Below, piece after piece: positions 53,581 through 62,694 of a stretch of DNA of 64,000 nucleotides. The first letter of the stretch is position 1; every line of letters starts with the position of its first letter. The stretch covers positions 372,001-436,000 of the forward strand of contig SDWH01000001.1 of the NCBI GenBank assembly GCA_019550975.1, written 5' to 3'. The notes beneath the pieces were generated by a model that ran no database searches, was not told where the DNA came from, and worked only from the letters and a program-made list of their open reading frames with translations. The stretch is from Bacteroidales bacterium SW299. GTDB taxonomy: Bacteria; Bacteroidota; Bacteroidia; Bacteroidales; Bacteroidaceae. The position numbers and the translations under genes were made by a program.

Positions 53581-53623
53581 AAAAAAGCAATCCCCTTGTA
53601 AATTTGAAGGGAATTGCTTTTTT
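53581..53623 (+). terminator. terminator after the small wHTH gene
   Basis: AAAAAAGCAATCCCCTT pairs with AAGGGAATTGCTTTTTT (53581-53623, one mismatch). A-rich 5' arm and six T on the 3' side make it usable on both strands, also for the convergent DUF5723 gene. Confidence 0.85.
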
Positions 53624-53710
53624 ATTGCACCTTAAACATCACTTGCCTATAGGTTCATAAGCGTTTTTTCCACAGGAAATTCAATGTTCTGAATCAAGAA
53701 GATTGAACAA

Positions 53711-55258
53711 TTACAACGACTGTACTTCCACGCAGTTGTATTTTCGTTTGTATTCCGGTCCGAAAGTGAAATTGATGCCCAAGTTGACATTAAGCGCGAA
53801 GCGGTTGACAGGCGCATAATATTTGGGTGAGAACTTGCCCATCGGCGCATCGGCTGCTATGAAGAAATTGAATCCGCGCGGATGGAAGTTCAGCATCAGA
53901 CCTCCCGTTGAGCCGAAGTTGGATATAGCATAGTTGAGCGAAGCCTCAAACCATTTCAAAGGAGAAACATTGGCAGAAACGCGAGCTTCGGTCCACCAGT
54001 GCCGTCCCTGGAAGCGGGTTGAAGACAAAAGTCCGAAGTTCAGACGGTCATATGCCGGAAGCGTGTATTGCGCCCCAAGATTCAGCGTAGCCGCCAACGC
54101 AGTGGTACGCTTCAATCCCTCGCCTTCCTTTGTAAACTTGGAGAGTTCTTCCAGATCATCTCCGATCCGGTCTGCCTGATTGTCGATCGAGTTCGGATCA
54201 TCATCACCCAAATCAGAGTTGACAGGAATTTCCGTAAACCCGTCAAATTCAAAAGAATTGTTCATCGTGGCCTTTACCGTATTCTTCCAGCGGATAAAAC
54301 CGAGATCAAGGACAGCGGCCGAGAAAGTCCATTCATCATTCAAACGGTAAGTAGCCCCGAAATCAAACGCCATGCCGAAGCCTGTAGGCCCGATATTGTT
54401 GTCATCAAAGTCAAGGTCATCGTAAGACAGAAGATTTTCAGAGCCCGGCTTCAGTTGGTCTGTACGGTTTCCTGCATCGTCCAGCGCATAATCGCTGTCA
54501 TCATAGTTTCCCGTTTCACCGCGTGTCGGAGCAACCAGTCCCTTGGCGGAAAGGTATGCCTGCGCTCCTGACGGAGTTATCTGCCAATAGTCGGGAGTTG
54601 CCACCACGTCCAGACGGTCAATCTTCACCGTGGCTTTAGCCAGTCCCACCAGGAACTTCACCTTTGCTCCCACCGTCCATTGCTCGTTCAGCTCACGGGC
54701 GTGCCCCAAAGCGATTTCAGCATAGTTGGTAGAAACGGCGCTGATATCATCTATCTGGTAATGGGTGCCTTCGGGACGGTCAACTCCGCTTTTCATGAAC
54801 TTGAAAAGCGCGTCGGGAGCCGAAAAATCGGTATTGCTCTTCACCGAGATGCCGAACGTATTGAATCCTCCCCACGCATGGAACCCCGTAGAAAGAATTG
54901 TCTCTTCAAGATTGAATCCGAACTTGACCCGGCGCGGCAGGCCGTTCAGAAACTCGTCACGGCCCACATCTTCGTGCATGAAAGTCATGAGATCGCCGTT
55001 CTGCTTCACAAAAAGAAAGTCGCCCACACCCGATGTGCCCTGCGCACCGAAAGAAAGATTTCCAAGCCCCGGCATAGTGACATATCCGCGTTCGCCCATA
55101 AATGCAGGATTCAGTTCATGACGGAATGTGGCTCCGCCCAAAAAATAGGCGGAACGATTATTCTGAGTCTGTGCGGCGGCAGGCCCTGCAAGTCCCCAGA
55201 CAGCAGCCGCCGACAATATACTTGTTACGACACGTGTTTTCATCTGTTGTTTCATCAT
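53711..55258 (-). CDS. DUF5723 outer-membrane protein
   Basis: A 515-aa exported protein with a signal peptide ending GPAAAQ. The start MMKQQMKTRVV may also begin at Met6 (55243). It matches the DUF5723 pattern: AYFLGGATFRHELNPAFMGERGY, NLSFGAQGTSGVGDFLF and the C-terminal FALNVNLGINFTFG strands; FadL-like barrel architecture is likely. An acidic stretch (DSDYALDDAGNRTDQ, DDLDFDDNN) is around residue 250-285. Fifteen bases separate it from the lipoprotein gene upstream, so they are co-transcribed. Confidence 0.82.
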   Translation of the reverse strand: MMKQQMKTRVVTSILSAAAVWGLAGPAAAQTQNNRSAYFLGGATFRHELNPAFMGERGYVTMPGLGNLSFGAQGTSGVGDFLFVKQNGDLMTFMHEDVGRDEFLNGLPRRVKFGFNLEETILSTGFHAWGGFNTFGISVKSNTDFSAPDALFKFMKSGVDRPEGTHYQIDDISAVSTNYAEIALGHARELNEQWTVGAKVKFLVGLAKATVKIDRLDVVATPDYWQITPSGAQAYLSAKGLVAPTRGETGNYDDSDYALDDAGNRTDQLKPGSENLLSYDDLDFDDNNIGPTGFGMAFDFGATYRLNDEWTFSAAVLDLGFIRWKNTVKATMNNSFEFDGFTEIPVNSDLGDDDPNSIDNQADRIGDDLEELSKFTKEGEGLKRTTALAATLNLGAQYTLPAYDRLNFGLLSSTRFQGRHWWTEARVSANVSPLKWFEASLNYAISNFGSTGGLMLNFHPRGFNFFIAADAPMGKFSPKYYAPVNRFALNVNLGINFTFGPEYKRKYNCVEVQSL

Positions 55259-55273
55259 GGTTCTTTTTACCCG

Positions 55274-57040
55274 TTAATTCAAGTCGACCTTTACACCTCC
55301 CGGCACATTCAAGTTGATTTTTGACATCCGGATCCACTGGTTATCCCTCAGCGGAACGTTCAAGGCCTGTCCCGGAACAGCTGTCACCTTAAAGCAGATA
55401 CGGTCTACACGCGACAATACGCCGGCTTCGGCAGAAGTAAAGACTACGGCAAACCGACTCTCTACCGGCGTTGTCCCATCCGTACTCTCAGCTATCTTCC
55501 TGCCGTCGGCAGTTACCTTGATACTTTCTATCTGCTGCCCGTAAATATCCTTGACCACCACATTCTCCGGTTTCAGTTCGAGCTGGAGCGGAATGGTACT
55601 TACAGCGGTGAACTGCAGGCCGACCTGATCGAAGTCCACCTGGTCAAGGTCGGAGAAATCAGTGTTCAAGTCACAGATCGAATCGTTGTAAACAATATTC
55701 AGACCGCTTTCAAAGCTCAGCGGTATCACCACATCATAACCGGCCAGCATATCATACTCCCTGTCCAGTTCAACCGTATAATAGTTCGGATTAGTAACCG
55801 ACGGGCTTATATCCACCGTAATGTAGTCGGGGATACGTTCCCACAAGTTGTTGATATCCTCTACCTTCACATTCTTCACGTGCTCGGCATCCGCATAACC
55901 ACTTTTTCCGAGGCGGGAGAGAATAATGGCCGTGATGCATCCAGCATCAATTTCAATGTCGTCCACCGTAACCGTAGCCAGCGGAGCCGTTTCACCGTTG
56001 CGGTGCGACACCAGCGTCACATCGAACTCCACCGGCGTATCAAGTTTGTTTTCTGTACCGAAAGCGACGACCGGATTGGTGACTTCCAGGCGAGTCGCAT
56101 CGTCTTTCAGAAAGTCGGGAATATCGTCCAGCCCGATGTTTGTCGGCTCTACTTCGATGGTTGGCTGGATAATTCCCGTCACCTTATTGACAGTCATGGC
56201 ATCGAGCACAACCGAGGGAGCAAAAGACAAAGATGTATTAGCATCCAGATTTCCATCAAATACAGTGATTACAGAACCTGACACATTGACCTCCCCATCA
56301 ATTTCTATAGAAGAATTTGCCTTATCAACCTTTTTACCATTTCCTGCCGCATCACCGAATTTATATCCGTCCACTTCAAGAACCGTCGCAAACGAATCAT
56401 TGTTCCCCGACGAAAGAACCACCCCATCAAGCACCAACGTATTTCCTCTCAATTCGCCCTTTGTTTCATCACATGCTCTTACAACAAAAAAATAAGGCAA
56501 TTCCACATGCAAGTTCCGGGCTATCACACTTTGATAATTCAGGCTGCCGCTAAAAGCAAAAGCAATGGAAAGTTTCGCAGGCACCCCTGCTCCCACATCG
56601 CCCACCTCCATCAATGCCTCGTCTATTCCGAAAACCGTCTGACTAAAGCTGCCTTGCATATCTACTTCTTTTTCAACAGAGCCGCGGCCAACGGCAGAAC
56701 CTCCCCCAACGATCACTACAGGATGAAAGCCGCTGGAACTGATTTCTCCGATATCAAACGTACCCACCGAAGTAGGCTCTACATTTACAAGGCCCCTCCT
56801 CGCAAGCTGATATTCATGCGTGGCAGCATCCGTAACCAAAAGATCTCCTTCGGTGATGATCTTGCTCAAGTAAGTGGTATCAGTGCTTCCACCGGGAATC
56901 GACAGATAGTCCCCTCCCACGCTGATTGTCATGTCAATGTCACGGTCGAGGTCGTATCTGTTATCCACACACGACACGATACCGACCAACAGCAAAAGCA
57001 CAAGCACACCCGCTAACGGCCTTACATTCAATCTGAACAT
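55274..57040 (-). CDS. large lipoprotein of unknown function paired with DUF5723
   Basis: A 588-aa lipoprotein, lipobox LLVGIVSCVD (Cys24). The mature protein starts DNRYDLDRDIDMTISVGG and is almost wholly beta-rich, with repeated edges such as LEVTNPVVAFGTENKLDTPVEF. Near the end lies FKVTAVPGQALNVPLRDNQW. It is likely an elongated surface or periplasmic beta-domain protein. I do not recognise a named family. First gene of a two-gene operon with the DUF5723 barrel; -7 box TATTTTTG at 57085-57078. A barrel-plus-lipoprotein pair suggests an export or attachment complex. Confidence 0.75.
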   Translation of the reverse strand: MFRLNVRPLAGVLVLLLLVGIVSCVDNRYDLDRDIDMTISVGGDYLSIPGGSTDTTYLSKIITEGDLLVTDAATHEYQLARRGLVNVEPTSVGTFDIGEISSSGFHPVVIVGGGSAVGRGSVEKEVDMQGSFSQTVFGIDEALMEVGDVGAGVPAKLSIAFAFSGSLNYQSVIARNLHVELPYFFVVRACDETKGELRGNTLVLDGVVLSSGNNDSFATVLEVDGYKFGDAAGNGKKVDKANSSIEIDGEVNVSGSVITVFDGNLDANTSLSFAPSVVLDAMTVNKVTGIIQPTIEVEPTNIGLDDIPDFLKDDATRLEVTNPVVAFGTENKLDTPVEFDVTLVSHRNGETAPLATVTVDDIEIDAGCITAIILSRLGKSGYADAEHVKNVKVEDINNLWERIPDYITVDISPSVTNPNYYTVELDREYDMLAGYDVVIPLSFESGLNIVYNDSICDLNTDFSDLDQVDFDQVGLQFTAVSTIPLQLELKPENVVVKDIYGQQIESIKVTADGRKIAESTDGTTPVESRFAVVFTSAEAGVLSRVDRICFKVTAVPGQALNVPLRDNQWIRMSKINLNVPGGVKVDLN

Positions 57041-57304
57041 AATTCTTTGAGTTTTTGTAAAAATTCAACCTTCGATACAAAAATACAATTTTTTTCAACG
57101 AAAGGCAGGCCCTATTTAAACTATTTTAAACGCTCAACCTCCATTCAAAACACACAATACTTTGCATGAAATTCCGGCAACGACAAACAGACCGCTAAAG
57201 CCTACAGCAGGGACAGTGCCTTAAACATTCTTTAAATCAGAGAAAACAGATTTTCTCATTGCTTTTTCTATCTTTGGATATCATTATCTAAAATCAATGC
57301 TCTT

Positions 57305-59509
57305 ATGGAAACATCTCTCTTCTGGATTGTGCCGGTATCATCCGCGCTGGCACTCTTGCTTGCCTGGTACTTCTACCGGCAGATGAAAGCCGAAAGCGAA
57401 GGCACTCCTACAATGGAACGCATCGCCCTGCACGTGCGGACGGGTGCCATGTCGTATCTGAAACAACAATATAAAGTGGTGACCATGGTTTTCGTCTGCC
57501 TGGTCATCTTCTTTGCCATCATGGCATACGGATTCAACCTGCAAAACCACTGGGTTCCGGTGGCGTTTCTGACCGGCGGATTCTTTTCCGGACTTTCGGG
57601 CTATCTCGGCATGAAGACCGCCACATACGCTTCGGCGCGGACAGCCAACGCCGCGCGCAACTCGCTCAACAAAGGCTTGCGGATCGCTTTCCGGAGCGGG
57701 GCAGTAATGGGGCTGGTCGTTGTAGGACTTGGCTTGCTCGACATCTCTTTCTGGTATCTGCTGCTGCAATACTGCATACCGGAAGACGTGATGAATCCGG
57801 CATCCAAACTTTGCGTCATCACCACCACCATGCTTACTTTCGGAATGGGAGCCTCCACGCAGGCACTTTTTGCCCGTGTAGGCGGAGGCATCTATACCAA
57901 AGCAGCCGATGTAGGAGCCGACCTGGTGGGAAAAGTGGAGGCAGGGATTCCGGAAGACGATCCGCGGAATCCGGCGACGATTGCCGACAATGTGGGTGAC
58001 AATGTGGGCGACGTGGCCGGAATGGGAGCCGACCTGTATGAATCCTACTGCGGTTCGATTCTTGCCACATCGGCTTTGGGAGCAGCCGCATTCATCGCTT
58101 CCGGCGATACGGAAATGCAGTTCAAGGCCGTCATCGCACCGATGCTGATTGCCGCGGTGGGCATCCTGCTCTCCATACTCGGCATATTTGCCGTGCGCAC
58201 ACGGGAAGACGCAAGCATGAAAGACCTGCTCAAATCCCTGTCGTTCGGAACAAACCTGAGTTCGGTGCTGATTGTTTTTGCCACATTCCTGATCATGTGG
58301 CTGCTGGGCATCGACAACTGGATAAACCTGTCCATCTCTGTTGTAATCGGTCTGGTGGTAGGAGTCATCATCGGCCGTTCTACCGAATACTACACATCGC
58401 AGTCTTACAAGCCCACACAAAAGCTTTCGGAAAGCGGAAAGACCGGTCCGGCCACCGTCATTATCTCAGGTATCGGACTGGGCATGATTTCAACGACTAT
58501 CCCGGTCATTGCTGTCGTGATAGGAATTATCCTCTCCTACTGGTTTGCCGCAGGCTTTGACTTCACCAACATCAGCATGGGACTTTACGGCATCGGCATC
58601 GCCGCCGTAGGAATGCTTTCCACACTGGGAATCACCCTGGCTACGGATGCATACGGCCCCATCGCCGACAATGCCGGGGGAAACGCTGAAATGAGCGGCT
58701 TGGGCGAAGAAGTGCGCAAACGCACCGATGCACTCGATTCGCTGGGCAACACCACCGCAGCCACTGGAAAGGGATTCGCCATCGGATCGGCAGCCCTTAC
58801 GGGACTTTCTCTCCTGGCTTCCTACATCGAGGAAATACGTATCGGGCTCGACCGTATCGGTACAGCCATTCTGGAGCTTCCAAACGGCATTGAAGTAGCC
58901 GTCCACGAGGCCAGCTTTACCGACTTCATGATGTATTACGACGTGACGCTGATGAATCCGAAGGTTATTTCAGGCATGTTCATCGGCAGCATGATGGCTT
59001 TCCTGTTCTGCGGACTGACCATGAATGCGGTGGGACGCGCCGCCTCGCGCATGGTAGAAGAAGTGCGCCGCCAGTTCCGTGAAATCAAGGGCATACTGGA
59101 AGGAAAAGCCGAACCCGACTATGCGCGCTGCGTGCAGATATCCACCAAAGGAGCGCAGCACGAAATGGTGTTCCCGTCCTTGCTCGCCATCATTGCTCCT
59201 GTAGCTACCGGCCTGATATTCGGCGTTCCGGGAGTAATCGGACTGCTTATCGGAGGACTTTCGTCCGGCTTCGTGCTTGCCATCTTCATGGCAAATGCAG
59301 GAGGCGCATGGGACAATGCGAAGAAATACGTTGAAGAAGGCAACTTCGGCGGAAAGGGAAGCGAAGTGCATCGTGCCACCGTGGTGGGTGATACGGTAGG
59401 CGATCCGTTCAAGGACACGTCCGGGCCGAGCCTCAACATCCTCGTCAAGCTGATGAGCATGGTTGCCATCGTCATGGCAGGACTGACCGTTTCGTGGAGC
59501 CTGTTCTGA
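57305..59509 (+). CDS. hppA: membrane-bound ion-pumping pyrophosphatase HppA
   Basis: A 734-aa inner-membrane enzyme with about 16 helices that hydrolyses pyrophosphate to pump Na+ and/or H+. Catalytic loops: [20 protein letters not shown] (about residue 218), [18 protein letters not shown] (about 448) and [17 protein letters not shown] (about 697). Ala484 in [10 protein letters not shown] marks the K+-dependent class (Lys there gives K+ independence). A Bacteroides vulgatus homologue of this class is known to move both Na+ and H+; that property is possible here but not shown. -7 box TATCTTTG at 57269-57276. Confidence 0.96.
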   Translation: METSLFWIVPVSSALALLLAWYFYRQMKAESEGTPTMERIALHVRTGAMSYLKQQYKVVTMVFVCLVIFFAIMAYGFNLQNHWVPVAFLTGGFFSGLSGYLGMKTATYASARTANAARNSLNKGLRIAFRSGAVMGLVVVGLGLLDISFWYLLLQYCIPEDVMNPASKLCVITTTMLTFGMGASTQALFARVGGGIYTKAADVGADLVGKVEAGIPEDDPRNPATIADNVGDNVGDVAGMGADLYESYCGSILATSALGAAAFIASGDTEMQFKAVIAPMLIAAVGILLSILGIFAVRTREDASMKDLLKSLSFGTNLSSVLIVFATFLIMWLLGIDNWINLSISVVIGLVVGVIIGRSTEYYTSQSYKPTQKLSESGKTGPATVIISGIGLGMISTTIPVIAVVIGIILSYWFAAGFDFTNISMGLYGIGIAAVGMLSTLGITLATDAYGPIADNAGGNAEMSGLGEEVRKRTDALDSLGNTTAATGKGFAIGSAALTGLSLLASYIEEIRIGLDRIGTAILELPNGIEVAVHEASFTDFMMYYDVTLMNPKVISGMFIGSMMAFLFCGLTMNAVGRAASRMVEEVRRQFREIKGILEGKAEPDYARCVQISTKGAQHEMVFPSLLAIIAPVATGLIFGVPGVIGLLIGGLSSGFVLAIFMANAGGAWDNAKKYVEEGNFGGKGSEVHRATVVGDTVGDPFKDTSGPSLNILVKLMSMVAIVMAGLTVSWSLF

Positions 59510-59537
59510 GAAATCCTTTGTCGAACACAAAGGCACA

Positions 59538-59574
59538 GGGATACGGAGATTTCTATTTGAGTTCTCTGTATCCC
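59538..59574 (+). terminator. hairpin after hppA
   Basis: GGGATACGGAGA (59538-59549) pairs with TCTCTGTATCCC (59563-59574) with one G-T pair. T run is weak (TATTCCTTTATAG). Confidence 0.55.
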
Positions 59575-59692
59575 TATTCCTTTATAGTTTAAGCCAGAAT
59601 GGTCACTAAAGACATGAAGATCATACAATACATTGCTTCATGCCCTTATAATTGAGAACTAAACACACAAGTGGATATACAACAATTTCTTG

Positions 59693-59980
59693 TCAAGACA
59701 AAACGAAACCGACAGGACAGCCAAAAGGCCGGCTTCTCCCAAAGCATGCTTCACGCGCGAAGGCCAGCCTCAGCAGACCGGTCTGCTGAAACACCACCGC
59801 CACGCTTTCAACCAGTCCCCAAAGGACAAAGCCATAAAGCAGCAAACGGCGATACTTCTCCAGATACAGCCGGACAGCAAGATGGACGGATAAAGCCGCT
59901 CCCGTCTGCCACAAGGAAGACATGTCTACCGGAACATCCCGATGGAAACATGCCGGCAGACAAAGAAGCAGGAGCGGCAT
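59693..59980 (-). pseudogene. 95-aa hydrophobic ORF fragment attached to repeat copy A
   Basis: A minus-strand frame starting MPLLLLCLPACFHRDVP at 59980. It continues as a membrane-like segment: ALSVHLAVRLYLEKYRRLLLY and GFVLWGLVESVAVVFQQTG. The last 25 residues (AREACFGRSRPFGCPVG) look unlike a membrane protein and may be out of the original frame. The first 16 codons recur in two other places (61942-62012 and 62600-62670). I read it as the truncated head of a longer membrane-protein gene, possibly of the O-antigen ligase type, but I cannot confirm the family. Confidence 0.45.
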
Positions 59981-59991
59981 TTCACCGCTCC
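59921..59991 (-). repeat. 71-bp cassette repeat, copy A
   Basis: One of three 71-bp near-identical blocks. On the minus strand it begins with the inverted repeat GGAGCGG-7 nt-CCGCTCC, which contains an ATG, and runs about 20 codons. It lies 42 bp after the stop of the secreted-protein gene at 60034. Confidence 0.92.
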
Positions 59992-60033
59992 GTAAAATAA
60001 AATAATTTTCCAATCTTATGCACAACTAAACAG

Positions 60034-60483
60034 CTAGAAAACAAATTCCTTATGTAAATGTTCCGATTCAAAACGATTGTCCTTCCTATAAGCTACCGCC
60101 AAAAAGACCTGAGCTTTTCTTGCATTCCACGCAAGTGCCTGAGTCAAATTATATACCTGTATGAACTGTTGCCCGGCCGGCAATTCTTTCAATGGAATCC
60201 ACCTTCTATTTTGCGAATCATAATCCATCAACGGCAAAGTTCTTGAAGCAGAAATGCCATCAAATGTTTTATAATACAAAAAAATATGACTGCCGGCAGA
60301 AGTACCCCGATCTTGATTAATCAGAAAAACATCATTATCCCCCATATTGGAAACAGTCAAAGTCATCTCGTTTTTCGACTTGTCATACGTCAAGTTAAAG
60401 TCGATTTTCACTTCCTGCGCTTTGCAGATGCTAAAAATTGCGCTCAAAGCTCCTAAAAAAATTGTCAAACAAAGTCCTTTCAT
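60034..60483 (-). CDS. small secreted protein, family member 1
   Basis: A 149-aa exported protein with a signal peptide ending ICKAQ. The mature part is beta-rich: EVKIDFNLTYDKSKNEMTL, a GSHIFLYYKT segment and LPLMDYDS. The same plan (AQ, then V-x-F/Y, then V-x-N-x-x-x-D, then GSH/GSA, then LP-x-x-D) recurs in the genes at 62064, 62695 and 63129, so they are diverged paralogues. It lies 22 bp after the HExxH gene. If that gene is a toxin, this position is where its immunity protein would be expected. Function otherwise unknown. Confidence 0.7.
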   Translation of the reverse strand: MKGLCLTIFLGALSAIFSICKAQEVKIDFNLTYDKSKNEMTLTVSNMGDNDVFLINQDRGTSAGSHIFLYYKTFDGISASRTLPLMDYDSQNRRWIPLKELPAGQQFIQVYNLTQALAWNARKAQVFLAVAYRKDNRFESEHLHKEFVF

Positions 60484-60505
60484 TGCCTTAATTATTTGAT
60501 TCTTT

Positions 60506-61540
60506 CTATATTTCTTTTTGAATTTCAGTATACTCCCATATTAAACGGTCTCTTTCTTTTCTATAAGAATCCGAAACCTCCGAATCCGGGAATTCAGCCT
60601 TTTCCGCTTCATGCGTATTGATTTCATTCTCATAAAAAGACGGAGGAGTATTATAATATGAATAAGTCAACCAAATTCTATAAGTCGCTTCTATCTGATT
60701 AAGATAATGGCTCTTCATATCACCGTCCAATTCTTCCAAATTTATTCCAAGCTCAGACTCTATCTGTTTCTCTATAAAATCTTTAATTTCAGGAGGGACA
60801 CCCATCCGCCACAACTCAAGAGGACCACTCTTGAACAATGCGCTTTTATATTCTGTTACATAATGCTTATGATCAAAATGGTACATCTCATGCCATATTG
60901 TTGCCAACCTGTCTATATCTGACAATTCTGGTTTATTGAAAAATTCATTACAAAGTACAATTATCCCACTCTTTTCTATTTTCGCAATCACGTTACAATT
61001 ATTTGATTTCATAATCGTATATTTGGAAGGATTGATCCCATGGTTCTTTTCCAAGATACTCAGTAGAGAATTTACCTTCTTCTGTTCAGCCTCATTGAAA
61101 GGCACGGGAGGAGGAGATTGGGACTGCTGATTGTTACCATCACCCCCTTGTTCAACCTCACCGCTTCCTCCCTCATCGGAATCAGTCGAAGTATCTCCCG
61201 GATCTGGAAGCGGATCAGGGTCTATCGGAGTCATAATATCATCTTCCGGATTTCCTTCCTCACCAGTTCCAGGTTCATAGCTGTCACCTTCATCATAAAC
61301 ATAGGCTGAATCAACAAAGCCGTCACCGTCTATGTCAATATAATAAGTGCCATCGTCCGAATTGCAATAGATGGGATCGCCCCAACCGTCTGTTCCCACA
61401 AATGTAAAATTGTCGTTGCTCGTATCAAGAGGATTGTCGCTGTCATTATAATTGTCATCATACCAGGGGGCATCGCCAAACGTGTCATCCCACCAGTCAT
61501 CCCAGAAATCGTCCGTCCAGTCGCCTTCGCCACGGCTCAC
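60506..61540 (-). CDS. HExxH metallopeptidase-like domain with acidic N-terminal segment
   Basis: A 344-aa frame. Residues 1-60 are Asp/Trp/Tyr-rich, and residues 67-80 contain a Ca-binding loop DIDGDGFVDSAY. Residues 95-150 are a Pro/Gly/Glu linker ending QSPPPVPFNE. A C-terminal domain follows, with zinc-type motif IWHEMYHFDH (H217, E218, H221). The frame starts only at a GTG (61540-61538), lacks its own signal peptide, and stays open upstream with no start codon. It is therefore probably the rear part of the lipoprotein gene at 61537-61851, split by a frameshift or deletion. The order lipoprotein head, linker, variable enzyme domain is that of polymorphic toxins. Confidence 0.6.
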   Translation of the reverse strand: MSRGEGDWTDDFWDDWWDDTFGDAPWYDDNYNDSDNPLDTSNDNFTFVGTDGWGDPIYCNSDDGTYYIDIDGDGFVDSAYVYDEGDSYEPGTGEEGNPEDDIMTPIDPDPLPDPGDTSTDSDEGGSGEVEQGGDGNNQQSQSPPPVPFNEAEQKKVNSLLSILEKNHGINPSKYTIMKSNNCNVIAKIEKSGIIVLCNEFFNKPELSDIDRLATIWHEMYHFDHKHYVTEYKSALFKSGPLELWRMGVPPEIKDFIEKQIESELGINLEELDGDMKSHYLNQIEATYRIWLTYSYYNTPPSFYENEINTHEAEKAEFPDSEVSDSYRKERDRLIWEYTEIQKEI

Positions 61541-61851
61541 CGCCGTCCTCGGACGGGAACCACGCTGTAAAGGGACGGGGCATCCGTGGAAAGGCCCTCC
61601 TCCCAGCCCGGAACAAACCCGCCTACCGGAAGCATCAGACGGCGGATATAGAACCCGTTGTCATGCTCCTCCGGTCCAGCCGAACGGGAAGCCTTTCCGG
61701 ACACGTAGCTTTCAAAGAACGTCTTTGCCTCCTCCACGGAAAGACCCTTGCCGTCGCCGCCATAAGGGACTTCCCTCGTCACCGGAAACTCGTCCACGCA
61801 TCCCGACAGCAGCAGGGGAAGCAGAAGAAGCAGCATCACATGTCGTCGCAA
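61537..61851 (-). CDS. lipoprotein N-terminal module, frame-broken before the HExxH segment
   Basis: A 104-aa frame with lipobox LLLLPLLLSGC (Cys18), then CVDEFPVTREVPYGGDGKG and SVEEAKTFFESYVSGKASRS. It stops at TGA 61539-61537, overlapping the GTG of the next frame by 4 bp (GTGA). That could be translational coupling, but GTG starts are rare here. The downstream frame also continues open past this point without a start, so a disrupted single gene is the better reading. In that case the intact product would be a surface lipoprotein with a C-terminal metallopeptidase-like domain. Confidence 0.6.
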   Translation of the reverse strand: MRRHVMLLLLLPLLLSGCVDEFPVTREVPYGGDGKGLSVEEAKTFFESYVSGKASRSAGPEEHDNGFYIRRLMLPVGGFVPGWEEGLSTDAPSLYSVVPVRGRR

Positions 61852-61893
61852 AAATAAACAATTCTTTCCATTGTCATATAGCTTTCAATAAAA

Positions 61894-62001
61894 TTACATC
61901 AATCCTTTCCGTTTCATCCGACGCTCAAAATCATACTTCCACACATCCGCCGGGACATCCCGATGGAAACATGTCAGCAGACAAAGAAACAGGAGCGGCA
62001 T
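61894..62001 (-). pseudogene. 35-aa small ORF on repeat copy B
   Basis: MPLLFLCLLTCFHRDVPADV, then WKYDFERRMKRKGLM and stop at 61894. It ends 42 bp before the lipoprotein gene start. Shares its first 20 codons with copies A and C and then diverges completely. It may be a relic or a leader peptide. Confidence 0.4.
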
Positions 62002-62012
62002 TGTGCCGCTCC
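61942..62012 (-). repeat. 71-bp cassette repeat, copy B
   Basis: Contains the perfect inverted repeat GGAGCGGCA/TGCCGCTCC with the small-ORF ATG inside. It starts 51 bp after the stop of the secreted-protein gene at 62064. Confidence 0.92.
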
Positions 62013-62063
62013 GCATGATAAAAATAGTCCGCGATACATTACTACGACCAACTAAACAGATCT

Positions 62064-62525
62064 CTACTTGAATTGATAAGTTTTATCTATTACTTTCTTG
62101 TAAACATCTTTCTTATCTTTTAAGGATACAGCTTCTATCTGAACATGGACATCTACTTCATAAATATCATTTATATTACCTTCGTATAATTTCTCCAAGT
62201 CACAAACATACTTATTTTCACCATACTTGAAAAGGAATTTACCCTTAGTAGATTCATTTATAGGCAATTGCTCAGAAATAAAGAATGACCTTCTAAAAAG
62301 CACTTTCCCATTAGAATCTTTATACTGTAAAACTACAAAAGAAGCACTTCCCGGTTCATAATAATCCTGCCCAGAAAAAGGACATAGGCGATACAATTTA
62401 TCCGTATTATTTCTTACTAAAAGAACAATCGTTTTCGTATTCGAATCATACAAATACCGTACATCTATTTGCGCAAGACATGTAAACGAATAAAGAGTAG
62501 CTATTAAAAATAATATCTTTCTCAT
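62064..62525 (-). CDS. small secreted protein, family member 2
   Basis: A 153-aa exported protein; signal peptide ends SFTCLAQ. The mature part starts IDVRYLYDSNTKTIVLLVRNN, with GSASFVVLQYKD in place of the GSH segment of its paralogues and a Lys-rich tail (DKKDVYKKVIDKTYQFK). The most diverged of the four copies. Starts 11 bp after the small ORF on repeat copy C. Beta-rich, periplasmic or secreted; function unknown. Confidence 0.7.
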   Translation of the reverse strand: MRKILFLIATLYSFTCLAQIDVRYLYDSNTKTIVLLVRNNTDKLYRLCPFSGQDYYEPGSASFVVLQYKDSNGKVLFRRSFFISEQLPINESTKGKFLFKYGENKYVCDLEKLYEGNINDIYEVDVHVQIEAVSLKDKKDVYKKVIDKTYQFK

Positions 62526-62536
62526 ACCATCTTATT

Positions 62537-62659
62537 TTATTTTACATTTTCCAGTTGTTCATACTTCCAAATCATAAAATCAATCAAACGTAACTCTGAC
62601 ACATCCGCCGGGACATCCCGATGGAAACATGCCGGCAGACAGAGAAGCAGGAGCGGCAT
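62537..62659 (-). pseudogene. 40-aa small ORF on repeat copy C
   Basis: MPLLLLCLPACFHRDVPADV, then SELRLIDFMIWKYEQLENVK and stop at 62537. It ends 11 bp before the next gene, close enough for translational coupling. The shared 20-codon head is nearly identical to copies A and B. Confidence 0.4.
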
Positions 62660-62670
62660 TCCGCCACTCC
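62600..62670 (-). repeat. 71-bp cassette repeat, copy C
   Basis: Same block as A and B; the inverted repeat here is GGAGTGGCGG/AATGCCGCTCC with mismatches. It starts 24 bp after the stop of the secreted-protein gene at 62695. Confidence 0.92.
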
Positions 62671-62694
62671 GCACGATACCTACACACCGCAGGT

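Noticed and set aside
57338-58420. 360-aa minus-strand open frame
   Set aside because: Antisense to hppA; Cys/His/Arg-rich composition is typical of a shadow of a GC-rich membrane gene.
59671-60000. 109-aa plus-strand open frame
   Set aside because: Antisense to the repeat-A fragment; hydrophilic low-complexity sequence with no start signal, whereas the minus strand shows the shared 20-codon head.
61452-62018. 188-aa plus-strand open frame
   Set aside because: Antisense to the lipoprotein module and the 71-bp repeat; Pro/Ser/Arg-rich shadow.
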